Positions 22,355-33,719 of a DNA stretch of 64,000 nt are shown one piece after another (within the stretch, counting starts at the first letter, position 1; every line of letters starts with the position of its first letter). The notes under the pieces were generated by a model. That model was given only the letters and a program-made list of their open reading frames with translations, did no database searches and was not told where the DNA came from. Made by a program: the position numbers and the translations under genes. The DNA is from Sepioteuthis lessoniana. Lineage: Eukaryota > Mollusca > Cephalopoda > Myopsida > Loliginidae. The DNA lies in NCBI GenBank assembly GCA_963585895.1, contig OY757934.1:34692768-34756767 (forward strand), in the 5' to 3' direction.

Positions 22355-22800
22355 CTGTGTAAACAGGATGACAGTGATACGTGGGTGTAAGCAGCTCACG
22401 TGGGTTGACAGCCGGAGCAGGGTCGCATGGATTGAAACCCGGAATGCGTTGGGAAATTATATGTACACAGGTACCCACGTCAGACGGTCATCCATCCAGA
22501 GAGACAGAGTCACGGTCAGTCACAAACACACTAAGGCCAGAGAGTGCCCAGAGTGGGTGGGGGCAGTGGTCCACAGCGGACCCCGGTTGAGAATCTCTCG
22601 TTGAGGAAGCAGAAGTGCCAAGTGCGGCATTGAATATGGAATCGACTTGGTTGAGAAGTTAAAGGCCAATATAGCAGTCCTCAGCCAGTCTGTATCCGGG
22701 TCCCTCGTCTCCTTGTCTCTCTCTCACACTTACGCCAGTTTCGACCCTTACGAGAAAAATAAAGTGAGAGTTATATATTTACAACCAAGTGTTATGCTCA
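22355..22800 (+). mobile_element. LTR-like segment (probable)
   Basis: A GC-rich block in AT-rich DNA, ending with AATAAAGTGAGAGTTATATA (signal at 22758-22763), which resembles the polyadenylation end of solo LTR alpha at 7728. Possible start TGTGTAAACAGG at 22355. I found no clean target-site duplication, so the borders are approximate. The open frames at 22332-22604 and 22381-22590 lie inside and are not supported as genes. Confidence 0.45.
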
Positions 22801-22818
22801 TTCATTCATTCATTCATC
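22801..22818. repeat. (ATTC)n microsatellite
   Basis: Four to five ATTC units directly after the LTR-like segment. Confidence 0.8.
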
Positions 22819-22984
22819 AATGTAGCAAAGGCATCAGGACCGAAAATTCCCAATGATTGGTACTTGAATACAAACAATAGAAGCGCTATTCTCAGCTAAA
22901 CAAACTTCATATTTATTTCGTTCTTTATTTTCAAATGAGAGGGCAAGGAAGGAGAGATGACTATGTTTCAAAGCCGCCATGATT

Positions 22985-23239
22985 TTATTTTAGTCACTTA
23001 GTGTTCGCCAATAGTCTGGGAGACCTGGATTCAATCCCACGTCGCGTCATACCAAAGACTTTAAAAATGGTACTTGATACCTCCTAGCTTAACACAACGA
23101 TATAAGGTATGTATCAAGGGTAAAGTGGAGCAATCCAGGAAAAGGAGTAGCACCCTCCCCTACACCTTGGTGTAGTAGCTATTGAAAAAGGAGCCTTTTG
23201 GTCGCCCCCGACTACGGTCGCTAACTTTACTTACTTACA
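22985..23239 (+). mobile_element. SINE A, head partly deleted
   Basis: Contains AGTGTTCGCCAATAGTCTGG, the box-B-like TGGATTCAATCCC, ACCAAAGACTTTAAAAATGG, AGTAGCACCCTCCCCTACAC, the 3' block TACGGTCGCTAACTTTAC and a (TTAC)n tail. The first bases of the tRNA head are altered. Confidence 0.9.
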
Positions 23240-23660
23240 TTCATTGTTAAATGTTGATTGCTTTAAGAAATGAGTTTCTTTTGATTAGTCTGTAATAATA
23301 ATCCACCTTCTTGTTATAATAATCCACCTTCGCTGCATTGGCGTTGTTGAGTTGATTTAGACACTCTCTACCGCATCGGCCGATTTGCGATTCATTTTTT
23401 TAATTCTTTGTATAATCAAACGAAGACACTTATCTCGTGGCTCTTGTTGACCTGAACATAACGAATATTTTCTTTATTGGGTAGTTTTCTAAAATTAATT
23501 TCGATATTATTTGACTGACACTACTAGTTTATTCTAAATAGGATTAGCTCGCAATATAATTTCTTTTGAACAATGAAAAATTTTTCCGCTTTTGAAGTAC
23601 TAGATAATGTCAAGCAATTATTTCTCTCGGATCTTCTAGTAGAGTGAATAATTGTCATGG
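23240..23660. other. no recognisable feature
   Basis: A short local duplication, ATAATAATCCACCTTC, occurs at about 23293-23330; nothing else seen. Confidence 0.4.
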
Positions 23661-23661
23661 A

Positions 23662-23743
<82 letters not shown>
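23661..23743. repeat. (AT)n(GT)n microsatellite
   Basis: AT run then GT run with one GTGGTG interruption. Confidence 0.97.
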
Positions 23744-23744
<1 letters not shown>

Positions 23745-25207
23745 TTGCATAGGCACAGAAATATGAAAATATAAACATGATATAAAACACAACTGAAGAG
23801 TTATAAACATGGAAAAAATAGTAAAAATTTCCGAGAGCCAAATTGTATCAAGTACTTTCTCCTTTATCAATATATTGAGCCATTTTTCTTTACAAAGTCC
23901 TGAACATTCATCATATAACTGGCCATGTGAAAAACATGGATCTGACTTCGTCTGTTCCTGGTGAGGTAAAAAAAAAAAACGATGTACTTCATATCAAGGT
24001 CTCTATTCTATTCCGTTGAACAAGAAATCGCATATTTTAGCATCTGATGACGTCCGTAGATCTCAAATGACCCGGAAGTGAACATCATGTAATTTGTGTT
24101 GAAGTGTTTCAAGAGATTTAAGTTTGGCTGGAATTCTTAAAGAAATGCACACACAAACGGACAAATTTCTTTAGTGCACACACACACACACACTCACACA
24201 CAAGTAGAAGTGACTACATGCGCCACTTAAAAGGTTGATAATAAGATGGATATATTAACAAGATTCTTTATCAACGACCCAACCCTAAGGATAAGAGGGT
24301 ATATTTTACCCTCACATATATTTTTTGTTAGAAAATTAACCATATGGCAACTCAAAGACAACAGGATTTAGTAGTTGTAATTGCTGCATCATTCACTCGT
24401 CTCTGTCTAGAATCCATTCGTTTGCATTGTTTTAGCTGTAACATTCTTTTTAAATGACAAATAATATAGAGAGTATTTTTGCGTATAAATCTTGAAAAAG
24501 TGTTTAAGACAAATTTGATGTGAATTTTTTCAATCAAAGCTTTGCAACAAGACATTAGAATTGCGTTTAACTGATAATTTTGAGATCAAAAGAAACTGGC
24601 TATCGTGGTTAACTACTGAAGTTCTTAATAATGTACTCGAAAATTTGATGAGCTCTTTCCGAAAATTTCGATAGAAAACGCTGAAGGTGTACTCTAATAA
24701 TTTTTACATTCAAAATAGTTTAAATACAAGTAGTCAAAATTTGTTAAAATCTTTTTAAACACTTTGTGCATACACTTTTGGCATTCTGCTATTGGTTACC
24801 GTAGTAAGGTATAAACTTCCTCTTATTAAGTAAATCTTCAACCAAATAATAAAATATTTGTAGCCTTACTGGGAAACGTATAAGATTAAAATTATGTTGT
24901 TTGTTTAGAAAAATGCGACTGTTTCAAGTAACTCCTTATATGTGCTTACATCATCGAGAAAAAATGTAACAACTCGTTTATCGGTCGTTTTCTCTCCCAT
25001 AAATCCAGATTTACCGGTAGGCAACAGGTCGAAGTCCTTGAGCACTGGCAGGGATATATATGATTTCTCAGTACTTCGACATCGTCACTGAAGTGTTTTT
25101 CCCTACGCTCAGCCACAACTCGAGTGACTATGGCTGCCTCGTAAAACAGGTTCAACTGTAATTAAACATTCATTCCCCACATCCCAACCCATTTTACAGT
25201 TGATGAC
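23744..25207. other. no recognisable feature except a CA run
   Basis: A short CA microsatellite sits at 24175-24202. The minus-strand open frame at 25155-24946 (69 residues) has balanced composition but no motif or splice context that I recognise. Confidence 0.4.
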
Positions 25208-25260
25208 AACTCCCGTCTGGATCGTTACCATAACATTTCTTATCAGCAGAGACGGGAGTT
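25208..25260. repeat. 11-bp inverted repeat with 31-nt loop
   Basis: AACTCCCGTCT at 25208-25218 pairs with AGACGGGAGTT at 25250-25260. Confidence 0.85.
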
Positions 25261-25659
25261 CATTGATCCAGTTATTGGTGGCGTTTCACTGCCGACGAAG
25301 GCAATTATCGATTTAAGAAATGATAGCAAGTAATTCAGCACTTCATACAATTCTCACATTGCATACGGTAAATCAGAATGCATACCACGCTACAACTGAC
25401 CTGAGATTAATGAAGATTATTAAAAATGATACTTTTTTGTCGAGTAATAAAAAATTCCTGCGTACTTAAGGAATAGAATTTGTGTATGAACTTATTAAAG
25501 CTTCTGATTATGAATTTATTGAACTTACATGTGTTTAAAAAAAGAGGATGCAACCATTTTCTTTTTTTAATTACTGGTATCTAAACTATTTGAACTTCTC
25601 AGAAGTTACTAATATGTACTTAATTTGGCACATAGACTTCACATTGTTTACAGTTTCGC
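25261..25659. other. no recognisable feature
   Basis: AT-rich with nothing recognised. Confidence 0.4.
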
Positions 25660-26040
25660 ATGGTTTGGTTTGGTTTGGTTTGGTTTGGTTTTATGGCACA
25701 TCAACCATTGTAGGTCATTAATGCCAAATCCATTTCTATACTAAACAGTTCTTTTCAAACTATTCATCTTAACATATAAGCAGTTCTATTTTAAACAATC
25801 CAGTTTAACATAAGTACACGGTTTAGTTCAATTTGACTCAAATCTATGAATCAAATTGAAGTACCAGGTGCTACTACTCCCAACCAGAGTTGACCTGGGA
25901 GCAATGGCAAATCTCCAGCATTACTGGAAACTCACTATTGTGTCATATCCAGGACACTCGTTTATAGAGTCTCCCCCCCTCTGCAGAGAAGTAGTCGGTG
26001 TATTCTACAGCTCCAGCCGATTGGGCAAGTTTCCCTTGGT
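25660..26040 (-). mobile_element. SINE C, minus strand
   Basis: Starts with five TGGTT units and TTATGGCACATCAACC, the complement of the SINE C tail. Then TAATGCCAAATCC, repeated TTTAAAC-type body units, CCAGAGTTGACCTGGGAGCA and a diverged front. It gives the same tail order as the plus copies at 42.0 and 55.9 kb. Confidence 0.75.
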
Positions 26041-26922
26041 CATCCTTCTAGGTTTTGGAAAAGTTCAACTACTTAAACTATGTAACTCAGCAGGAACTTG
26101 TCCTTTTAGCGTGACTTGACCGTAAATCCTAAAAATTAACTGAAAATTTGGATGATGGAAAAACGATGTTCAGAGCAAATACAGAATCTTCAAAATTATA
26201 ATTCATTTTCAAATTGGATTCTTAAAGAGCATTTAAAAATCTTGTTATGATTTGGCGGTTTTTTCTGGGGTTTGATTACATTGAAATTTTTTGGTAATGT
26301 ATACATTGCCTTGGTAGTCAATAGTCTTTAAAAGATTATACATGGAATCTCAGTAAGTTTGAACTTGGGAACAAATGAAATTTGTCAATTAAACCGTAAT
26401 TTTCTAAACAAGTAATTCCAAACAAGAAACCAAAATGAATGTCATTTACCTCATATTTTTTAGTCCTATTCTTTATCAAAAGATAGCCCATGTTTCTGGC
26501 GTCGTGTTAAATGATTAGCATTCTTATATCGTGTTCGAATCAGTTAAATCTTATACATAGAGTAAGTTACGATTTCTTGAGAAGAAAATCTAAGATGATT
26601 TAACGCATAAAAGTTGGAATGTACCAATCAAAATAACAAAAAAAGTTTACTGATGTCGAGATTAGATGTTGCAGTTTCATAAATACTTCAACCTCGATAT
26701 ACCGAAAGAATAAGAGATTAAAAAAAGAAAGGAAAAAGAAGGAAAAAATGGAATATATCAATTTTGTTGGGGCACTTCTATTCCAAGTAAAATCCAAATG
26801 ACAAGTCTGATAGTATCGCAAAATATTGATGGAGTGTCCTGGGTCAGTGGCAATGGTACTTCAGACTGAAACCAAGTCTGATCTCACAACCATCATTTGA
26901 TATAAATCTTGTTAAGAGTAAT

Positions 26923-26925
<3 letters not shown>
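26041..26925. other. no recognisable feature
   Basis: AT-rich. GTGTCCTGGGTCAGTGGCAA near 26835 has faint SINE C character, but too little to call. Confidence 0.35.

Positions 26926-26971
<46 letters not shown>
26926..26971. repeat. (AT)n microsatellite
   Basis: Pure AT run. Confidence 0.96.
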
Positions 26972-26974
<3 letters not shown>

Positions 26975-27726
26975 AGTAAACTCTCTTCTAAACGAACTCT
27001 TCGAGAGACCACAGTCAATGTTTGTTATACTTTTTGCTTGTTTTTTTTTGGGGGGGGGTTGTCTTTTAACAATTCTATAAATTCTTACTTCATTCTTGTG
27101 AAGACATTTTCCAAATTTTTCTTCCTGTAATCTTTTAATCACCGTCAGTTCTTTTCAAGAGTAAAATGGAAATTATATTTTTTATTTATCTAAAAGATAA
27201 GGATATGTTAATTTTTATTTCTGATTTTGACTAATATTATCCTTCATCCTCCTTATATTTTCCTTTTGGCTTTTTTAAAATCAGAACTCGAATTTCCCTC
27301 TATAACAGCAAGGAATGACACGCATTGGAAATGAGAATAAAAAATAAATACCCGTCGAGCCTTGAATCAGGTCACAGTTGCCTCTCACCAAACATGAGGG
27401 TGATTCCACTTTCAATCTGCTGAACATTCGGCTAGTCGGATATATCTTTGGATAAAACGTATTATTCGTTATCTGCTCAATTTATGTTTTTAAGATCCAA
27501 ACAAGTCAAACGCTATTCGGAGTCGCTGATCCGCGAGTAAACGAATAAGACTGCACAAAAAGTTCATGCCAAGAAACAGAGAACGAAACATGGCTTTGCA
27601 ATAACAATACTTAAATAATTTTTTTTTTCAAAGATGTTACATAAGTGGCAAATTTCTGTCAGACACCGGTTAACGTATAAGGATTTTCTATCTTTCACTT
27701 TCTATACTTAGTGCAGTTTAGTACAA
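26972..27726. other. no recognisable feature
   Basis: T-rich then mixed composition. No coding signal. Confidence 0.4.
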
Positions 27727-27912
27727 GGCAATCTTCAATGGCGATTATGTTGGCTTTCTTACAGCGTCGTATTATGGACGGCTTTCTCAATTTCTCTATT
27801 CAGGCAGTCTGGTAAAAGGTAATCTTAATCGGGAGTTATGTTTGTTTTTTCACAGCATCGTATTTTGGACGGTTTTCATTATTTCCTATACTCTGGGCCG
27901 TCTGGTATAAAG
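27727..27912. repeat. diverged 91-bp tandem duplication
   Basis: Unit 1 begins GGCAATCTTCAATGGCGATT at 27727. Unit 2 begins GGTAATCTTAATCGGGAGTT at 27818. Both contain CGTATT.TGGACGG and GTCTGGTA.AA. Confidence 0.8.
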
Positions 27913-28196
27913 TCAAAAACTCAGAGCTTCGAAGAAGCTGCTTCACAGATTCGCTTGGTTTTGTGCTTTCTTTCTCTACTTATTACTGCTTACGTGTGAC
28001 GAAACTGTCAATTTATGTATATTCTCAACTGAGTTAGGGTTGGGGTTGGATTGAATTCAAAGAAATTTCAACCCTCCACTGATTGAATTGTTTAGGAATG
28101 GATAAATTCCAAAATTCCATATTCGAATTCCTAATCCTAAATTTAGATAAAATGTCGCTTTGAACGATAAAAAGTGACCTTGATATGAGAACCCTT

Positions 28197-28352
28197 TTTT
28201 TTCGTAAATTCCTTTATCATCAAAATAACTTAGTTTCTACAAAAATTTGCTTTCTCATCAAAACAAAACATAATTTTTCGTAAATTCCTTTCTCATCAAA
28301 ATAACCTAGCTTTTACAATAGCATCCCTTTTCATAAAACAAAGCATAATGTT
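28197..28352. repeat. tandem duplication, about 78-bp unit
   Basis: TTTCGTAAATTCCTTTATCA at about 28200 recurs as TTTCGTAAATTCCTTTCTCA at about 28276, with the following ATAACTTAG/ATAACCTAG and AAACATAAT/AAGCATAAT. Confidence 0.8.
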
Positions 28353-28639
28353 AAATCTACGCTACCCTTCAAAACCCATTACACCAATACACGTTCGTAA
28401 TATATTTCTCTATTCTTCTAAAATTCAAATCGATTTTTTTTCCACTGGTTAATAAAACCCCTCTGACCGGTTTCTGAACCTACAGGGTTACTTTTTTTCC
28501 GGGGTACGTTGTTTCATGCTGTCGTAGAAGTGTCAGCTAAGCTAAAAATACGCCTTTGAATGTCCACCAGAAGGGAGAAATCTTGAATATGATACTAATC
28601 TGTATCTAAGGGGGAGGGTCTAATTCTGAAACTTTCGGG

Positions 28640-28735
28640 AGTAGGGAGTAATATGTTGTCATTATTCCCAGCTCTACTCTGACTTAGGATAGTAGAACCT
28701 GTTAGAGTCCGATCTATGAGTGAAATGTTTGAAAA
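28640..28735 (+). mobile_element. SINE C fragment, diverged
   Basis: AGCTCTACTCTGACTTAGGA, TAGTAGAACCTGTTAGAGTC and CGATCTATGAGTGAAAT parallel the middle of the SINE C copies (CCACTCTGGCCCGGAGTGAT, CCTATCTATGAGTTAAAT). Confidence 0.55.
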
Positions 28736-28825
28736 TTATTTGTATCGGATAGGAATATTTGAAATCATAAAACAAATGATAATGATTATAAACAATTATC
28801 ATTAGTAGTGTTTTTCACATCACCT

Positions 28826-29470
28826 CTATTTGATGAGTTCTCCCTGGAATCTAAGTAACAGCAAGTCTCTTCAGGTCTCCATAATTCTTCTTAGTATCCT
28901 AGCTGATTTAATCATATTTACCAACACCGCCGCTCGGGCAGGATATGACACAAGGTAAATTTTTTAAGCAGAGTTTAACAGGTTTGAATTCAGAGTGTTC
29001 CTTCTCCTAGACTAGTTGCCTCACCAAGGCTGAAGAACCTAGTCTGACCTACTATTTAATAGTGTTGTGATCTAAATGGTTTTGATAATCCCTCTAATCT
29101 TCCGTTCATCGGGTCTCTTTTCCAGGTTCTTCTGGACCATTCTAAGGGCCCGAAATACGACCGATATCGCTATCACTTGTTCCAGAGCTTTTTCTGTTCT
29201 CTGACAAAGTTCAAGTATTTGTCCGATTTTTCACTTTCTTTCACTTTAACTTAGTGGTCTGCTGGATCAGTAAAATCCAATCTATGATGGGTTCTTTTCT
29301 TCTAGTTAATTAAAACTCGGTAGAGTCTTCTTGTATTAATTGGAGGAATCTGTGTGTATTTCAAAGTTCTTATACCATTTGTTAGTATGGTGAATTTTCA
29401 CTTTCACGCACAATTCACCGTGGATCACCTAATTCCTCCTGTTGTGTCTATTTTTGTATCCCGTTTGGGC
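28826..29470 (-). mobile_element. RLE-type LINE, subfamily 2, split by SINE B
   Basis: The minus strand reads VIHGELCVKVKIHHTNKWYK (about 29430-29370), LDFTDPADH then VKVKESEKSDKYLNFVREQK and KLWN (about 29285-29190), then VVFRALRMVQKNLEKRPDER, with the tail reaching 28826. This is the C-terminal restriction-like endonuclease of the family at 13.0 kb. Frameshifts and stops are present. SINE B sits between 28923 and 29053. Plus-strand AACAGCAAGTCTCTTCAGGT is shared with the copies at 57.9 and 48.4 kb. Confidence 0.8.
28923..29053 (-). mobile_element. SINE B, 5'-truncated, inside RLE-LINE
   Basis: Minus-strand TAGGTTCTTCAGCCTTGGTG, CTAGTCTAGGAGAAGGAACA and CTTGTGTCATATCCTGCCCG are the 3' half of SINE B. 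A 7-bp repeat ATTTAAT flanks it (28916-28922 and 29054-29060). The uninterrupted LINE alignment needs that string only once. Confidence 0.85.
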
Positions 29471-29507
29471 CAGTTGCTGCGTTCACAATAAGTGAACGCA
29501 GCAACTG
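29471..29507. repeat. perfect 16-bp hairpin, 5-nt loop
   Basis: CAGTTGCTGCGTTCAC, loop AATAA, then GTGAACGCAGCAACTG. It lies at the 5' edge of the RLE-LINE fragment. Confidence 0.95.
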
Positions 29508-29521
29508 AGTGATTGTTTTAT

Positions 29522-29986
29522 CTTCTACACCACCGAGCCTACACTGAAATTTTGACGTACTTCTATTTGTTTTTTTTTTGTTTGTTTGTTTGTTTGTTGT
29601 TGTTTTTTTCTTTTTTGCAATATACTGTTTTAAAGCTCTGAATTTGAATGAAAATTTTTCATGTGTTTATTCCTTATCGATCGTTACAATCCATGTAAAA
29701 CCGTATTTGTTAATATATTGGTCAAGTCTGCATATTCATCAATTATTAAATAATAATCAATTGTTAAATATATTTGATGTACCAGTTCCTAGTCGCAGTA
29801 TTATTTTATTCAATGTACTTTTTTTTCATTTTATGATTTTTGTTCCAGTTATGTACAGACTATATTTTCAATTCATATTATAAAGTATCTTTCTGGTGTC
29901 TACAATTATCTGCCTAATAATCGTCTGTATAAAAAGGTCTTGGATTGAATAATAATCTTTTACGATACTATTGTCTAATAAGCGGC
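29522..29986. other. no recognisable feature
   Basis: T-rich; the 101-residue open frame at 29578-29883 is hydrophobic through composition only. Confidence 0.4.
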
Positions 29987-29987
29987 T

Positions 29988-30063
<76 letters not shown>

Positions 30064-30102
30064 CTGTATCTTAACCTTTTAAATTATATATATATATATA
30101 TA
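29988..30102. repeat. (AT)n(GT)n microsatellite plus short (AT)n
   Basis: AT then GT run to 30060, and another AT run at 30084-30102. Confidence 0.96.
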
Positions 30103-30311
30103 GTGCAATTGGAAGGAAACTCAAACCTGGTTAAGTTGTCATTATAAATTTATTTCGCCAGAGATATTATTATACTCTCTGTCTTATCAGATGACTTTTT
30201 ACATGCTAGACTCGAGGTTGCATAACAGCAAATGTGGAATTACATTTCATATGTGGGCGAGGAGAAAAAATTTAATTCTCAGGTGAGGGCCGAGGGACTG
30301 GATATTAATAG

Positions 30312-30312
30312 C

Positions 30313-30386
<74 letters not shown>
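30312..30386. repeat. (AT)n(GT)n microsatellite
   Basis: AT run followed by a long GT run. Confidence 0.97.
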
Positions 30387-30391
<5 letters not shown>

Positions 30392-31476
30392 GTAAATATG
30401 GATGTGAAAATAGATTAAACCATATACTGATTTAGGAAATATATTGAATTTATTTGAATGAAAAATTGTTCATTATATCATTCTGTAAATTTCATTTAAA
30501 TCCCTTATTCATTTCACTATTTATTCATTTGGTTAATTCAATTAATGGAAATGTTTTGGAAATCTACGAACACTAACGATCAATCTAAACAAATGATAAT
30601 CGAAACAACTTTTTCTCTCACTTGTGAGACCTCAAACACACCTTCAGTTTTTCCCATGCCATGCAAAACAAACCCGTACATTGCAAAAAATCCCGTAGAC
30701 TTTCAGAATCTGCAGTCATTTTCAAGGCAAACCATATAAGACAACGTCCAGGATTTTATCAGAACTCACCATACCTGGCGAACATCATTCTACGGGAAAA
30801 CAATATAAATATTGAAAACGGATAAAAAAGGGACATTTTCTCTACCCCAGTGCCACGTTACCTTTGGTGATTCTTTCCTTATCATTTTTTCTTTCCTCTT
30901 TTTCGCCCCTTGCCCACCTAGACACCACATTATAGTCAATATCTTTCGACGAAACTGGACATGCCGAAACCCCTTTTCCCTCCACCTTTTTCCCTGTTTC
31001 TTCTCCATCTGCTCTCTAAAATTATTTCCACTTTCATACAATCAAAACTCTTTAACGAAACCTGATACATTTGATTCCAAACCTTCTCTACCTTTATCCT
31101 CTCCGCCATCTTATCGTGTTTTTCATTTTCTTATAAATAGAAAAACTCAGAAAACAATTTCAGTTTGAGAAAGTTCTTAATGAAATAAAAGAACGAAATA
31201 TCGCGCCTCTGAATCAGTTTAAATGGTTGATTTATCCAAATTTCCACATATTTCTATCATATTGTCTGATTCACCACAATCTATCATTTCAGTACAAACT
31301 GATATCTTAGGAAAAAAAACCTCCATAAAAAAGAAAAAAAAACTAAAAACATACGTACTATTTAAAAATGATCAACCAATAACCCATGCTTACCCCGCAA
31401 AAAAAACAACAACACCGACAGCTAAACGTAAGAGGGCCCAATACACTAAGTAGAGGAAAATATGAATATTTGCCAA
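30387..31476. other. no firm feature; unassigned open frames
   Basis: Plus-strand frames at 30812-31168 (118 residues) and 31223-31453 (76 residues, ending in a basic stretch AKRKRAQYTK) are separated by stops but might be pieces of one decayed protein. KNYFHFH-, FEKVLNEIKERN- and LNQFKWL-like text appears in a third frame at about 31155-31230. I cannot name a family, and there is no second copy here. Confidence 0.3.
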
Positions 31477-31530
31477 GTCAGAAAAAATCTACCTCGGTTT
31501 CATCTAAAACCTAGATAGATTTTTTCTGAC
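31477..31530. repeat. 15-bp inverted repeat, 24-nt loop
   Basis: GTCAGAAAAAATCTA pairs exactly with TAGATTTTTTCTGAC. Confidence 0.92.
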
Positions 31531-32050
31531 TCTCCTGAATATATATATATATATATTGGAGCCACCCTGAATTTCTTTAAAAAATCATGTTAATGTAAGA
31601 TATTTTTACATTTTTAAGTAAAAGATAAAATTTCAGTGACTACAGTGTATTCGCTTTTATTTTGATAAAAAAAAGTACTAAACTATAAAAAAAAATATAC
31701 ACCAGCATCGTATTTTATTTGCGCCCATAAAGCCATCAACTGTCTTAATTACTGATTGGATATTTTTTTAACATTCTTTCCAAAGATTTTGGGAAAACAA
31801 GTTAATAGCAGACCTTCCCATGCATTCCGAAAACATTGAAAATGCTCACTCTTTCGGTGTTTTCTTCTAATTCATCCCAAACTAATTCAATAGAAGAGTC
31901 CGTCAGAAGATTCAGATGGCTAAATCATAATTTTCTTTAAAAAGTTTTTTCTATTTTCTCTTTTTGATGTGTTAATTTTGTCATAATTAAGAAGAATGTT
32001 TTGCATGTTTTCCATTATTGTCTTGAAAGGGATTATTTTTTATCAAATAT
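31531..32050. other. no recognisable feature
   Basis: AT-rich with a short AT run near 31540. Confidence 0.4.
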
Positions 32051-32056
32051 GCGTAA

Positions 32057-32513
32057 TGTCACGTGATGGCTCACGGAGACGAGGAGGTGGGAATGATACT
32101 CTCTCCCCCGTTGAACTAAAATTATCTAGCAGTCAAAAAGTGACCGTTATGAGAGAATGTGGGTCACACAGATGTTTGCACTTAAGTGACCTTGGGTCGC
32201 CGGACATCGGAAGGGGAAAGAAAAATGAAGCCAAATGATTGGCGGGAGCCTCAAACGGAAGTGGGGTTCCCTTCCCCTCAACGGAAGTAAATACAAAAAA
32301 AGTTAGTTTTTTTGGACAAGTCTCGTGGCAGACGGACGACAGCCATTTTCACTCCGGGCTAAAGACAAAAGACTGAGACATGAGAGACCTGAGTCTCTCA
32401 AGCCAGCATTAAAAACAGTACAAAGTCTATTAGCCCGTGAAAGAAGAGAAATTCTCCAGTGGAACCCCGTCAAAAAAATAAGATAAGTAACTTTGGGACA
32501 TTTTTCCGTTACA
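32057..32513 (+). mobile_element. possible LTR-like GC-richer segment
   Basis: A block of balanced composition begins TGTCACGTGATGGCTCACGG and may end near CCGTTACA. It contains GAGACATGAGAGACCTGAGT. I could not find matching flanking duplications or a second copy, so the LTR reading is tentative. Confidence 0.3.
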
Positions 32514-32944
32514 CCCAAATTTTGTTTACCACTTTCTCTCTCTCAATTTGAAAAAGGATAAAAGCCAGGAAAAGACATTTATATTCATGGACTATCCTAT
32601 TATATATTTTTGACACTTTGAACATATATATGTATATAACCGTAGTAAAGAACTTATGTATTTTCATTTTACCATGTGGTCTATGTTATTATTCCATGCT
32701 TTCCTTTCAGCTTCTATTCGCCTTACATTATCTTGCTTAGAACTGTCCTATTAATTCCTAAAGTATCACACGTCAAACCGGAGTTGCCGACGGTAGCAAT
32801 ATTAATATTATTACAACTCAGACCTATAGGCCCGTATTCTTCTATTATCGGAAGGGGAAGAAGTTTAGCGGCCTGGTGGGTGTGTGATAGTGTGAAATTT
32901 TGGACCCCTTTGCCAGCGGTGGCCAGTCTGGCCCTAAATTATTC
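32514..32944. other. no recognisable feature
   Basis: Includes a balanced-composition stretch (about 32770-32940) with a 92-residue frame lacking any known motif. Confidence 0.35.
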
Positions 32945-32949
32945 CCTCA

Positions 32950-33614
32950 CGTAATATGCCAGTTCTTATCTGCCTGAGAAAAGAACTCTGAACAGGACTT
33001 ATTTCTGTAGGGGATCAAGTGCCAACCTGCCCCGTCTTCACACGTGCGAAAACTAAAGTCCCGTTTAGGGATTTTAGACAATTTGCCGTCACAGTAAACA
33101 TTTTGGTTTTGCAAAATTGAATGACATTTTTCTTTTTTCATTATTCCCTTGAACTGAGTTAATTCTTTCAGATCTACACAAAATACCCCACACCATAATA
33201 GACCCACATTTATGCTTTACTGTTAGAACCACATATACGTCATTGAGTTTTTTCCATGTTTTCTTTTCATACACACGGTCTTCTTACTACCAAAACTTAC
33301 AAATTTTGACTCATCTGTCCACAATACATCTTGACACTCTTTCAATATTCAGTCTTATTATTTTTGTCCAAAACATTCTTTTCTGTTTATTCACCTTCTG
33401 TAACAATTAAGAGTGATACTGGTTGGTGTCATGAGGAATTAAGTTCACTTGTCAACTCTGGAGCTGTTTTTTTCTATGTATCAATAATCAAGTATTTAGC
33501 CTCAGCAGCAGTTGTTCTTTTTGGTGGTCTAGCTGTATTTTTCTAAACATTTTCGCCAGTTTCTAACTGCCGTTGTAATAAATATTTCACTTCATGTCTA
33601 GAAATTTTCAACTT

Positions 33615-33616
<2 letters not shown>
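32950..33616 (-). mobile_element. Tc1-like transposon relic, minus strand
   Basis: On the minus strand, KLKISRHEVKYLLQRQLETG (near 33610) is an N-terminal helix-turn-helix-like stretch. WTDESKFVSFGSKKTVCMKR (near 33320) holds the first catalytic Asp of Tc1 transposases. VKHKCGSIMVWGILC and FKGIMKKEKCHSILQNQN follow, then a degraded end near 32990. Several frameshifts and stops are present. The second Asp and the Glu region (DNDPKHTS..NPIENLW in the family) are not preserved. Confidence 0.8.

Positions 33617-33670
<54 letters not shown>
33617..33670. repeat. (AT)n microsatellite
   Basis: Pure AT run between two head-to-head Tc1 relics. Confidence 0.97.
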
Positions 33671-33672
<2 letters not shown>

Positions 33673-33719
33673 ACCTTGATTCTTCGATATGAACATAAAC
33701 TAAAGCGAGTAATAACAGA

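Noticed and set aside
25660..25692. TGGTT tandem units considered as an independent microsatellite
   Set aside because: They are the tail of a minus-strand SINE C.
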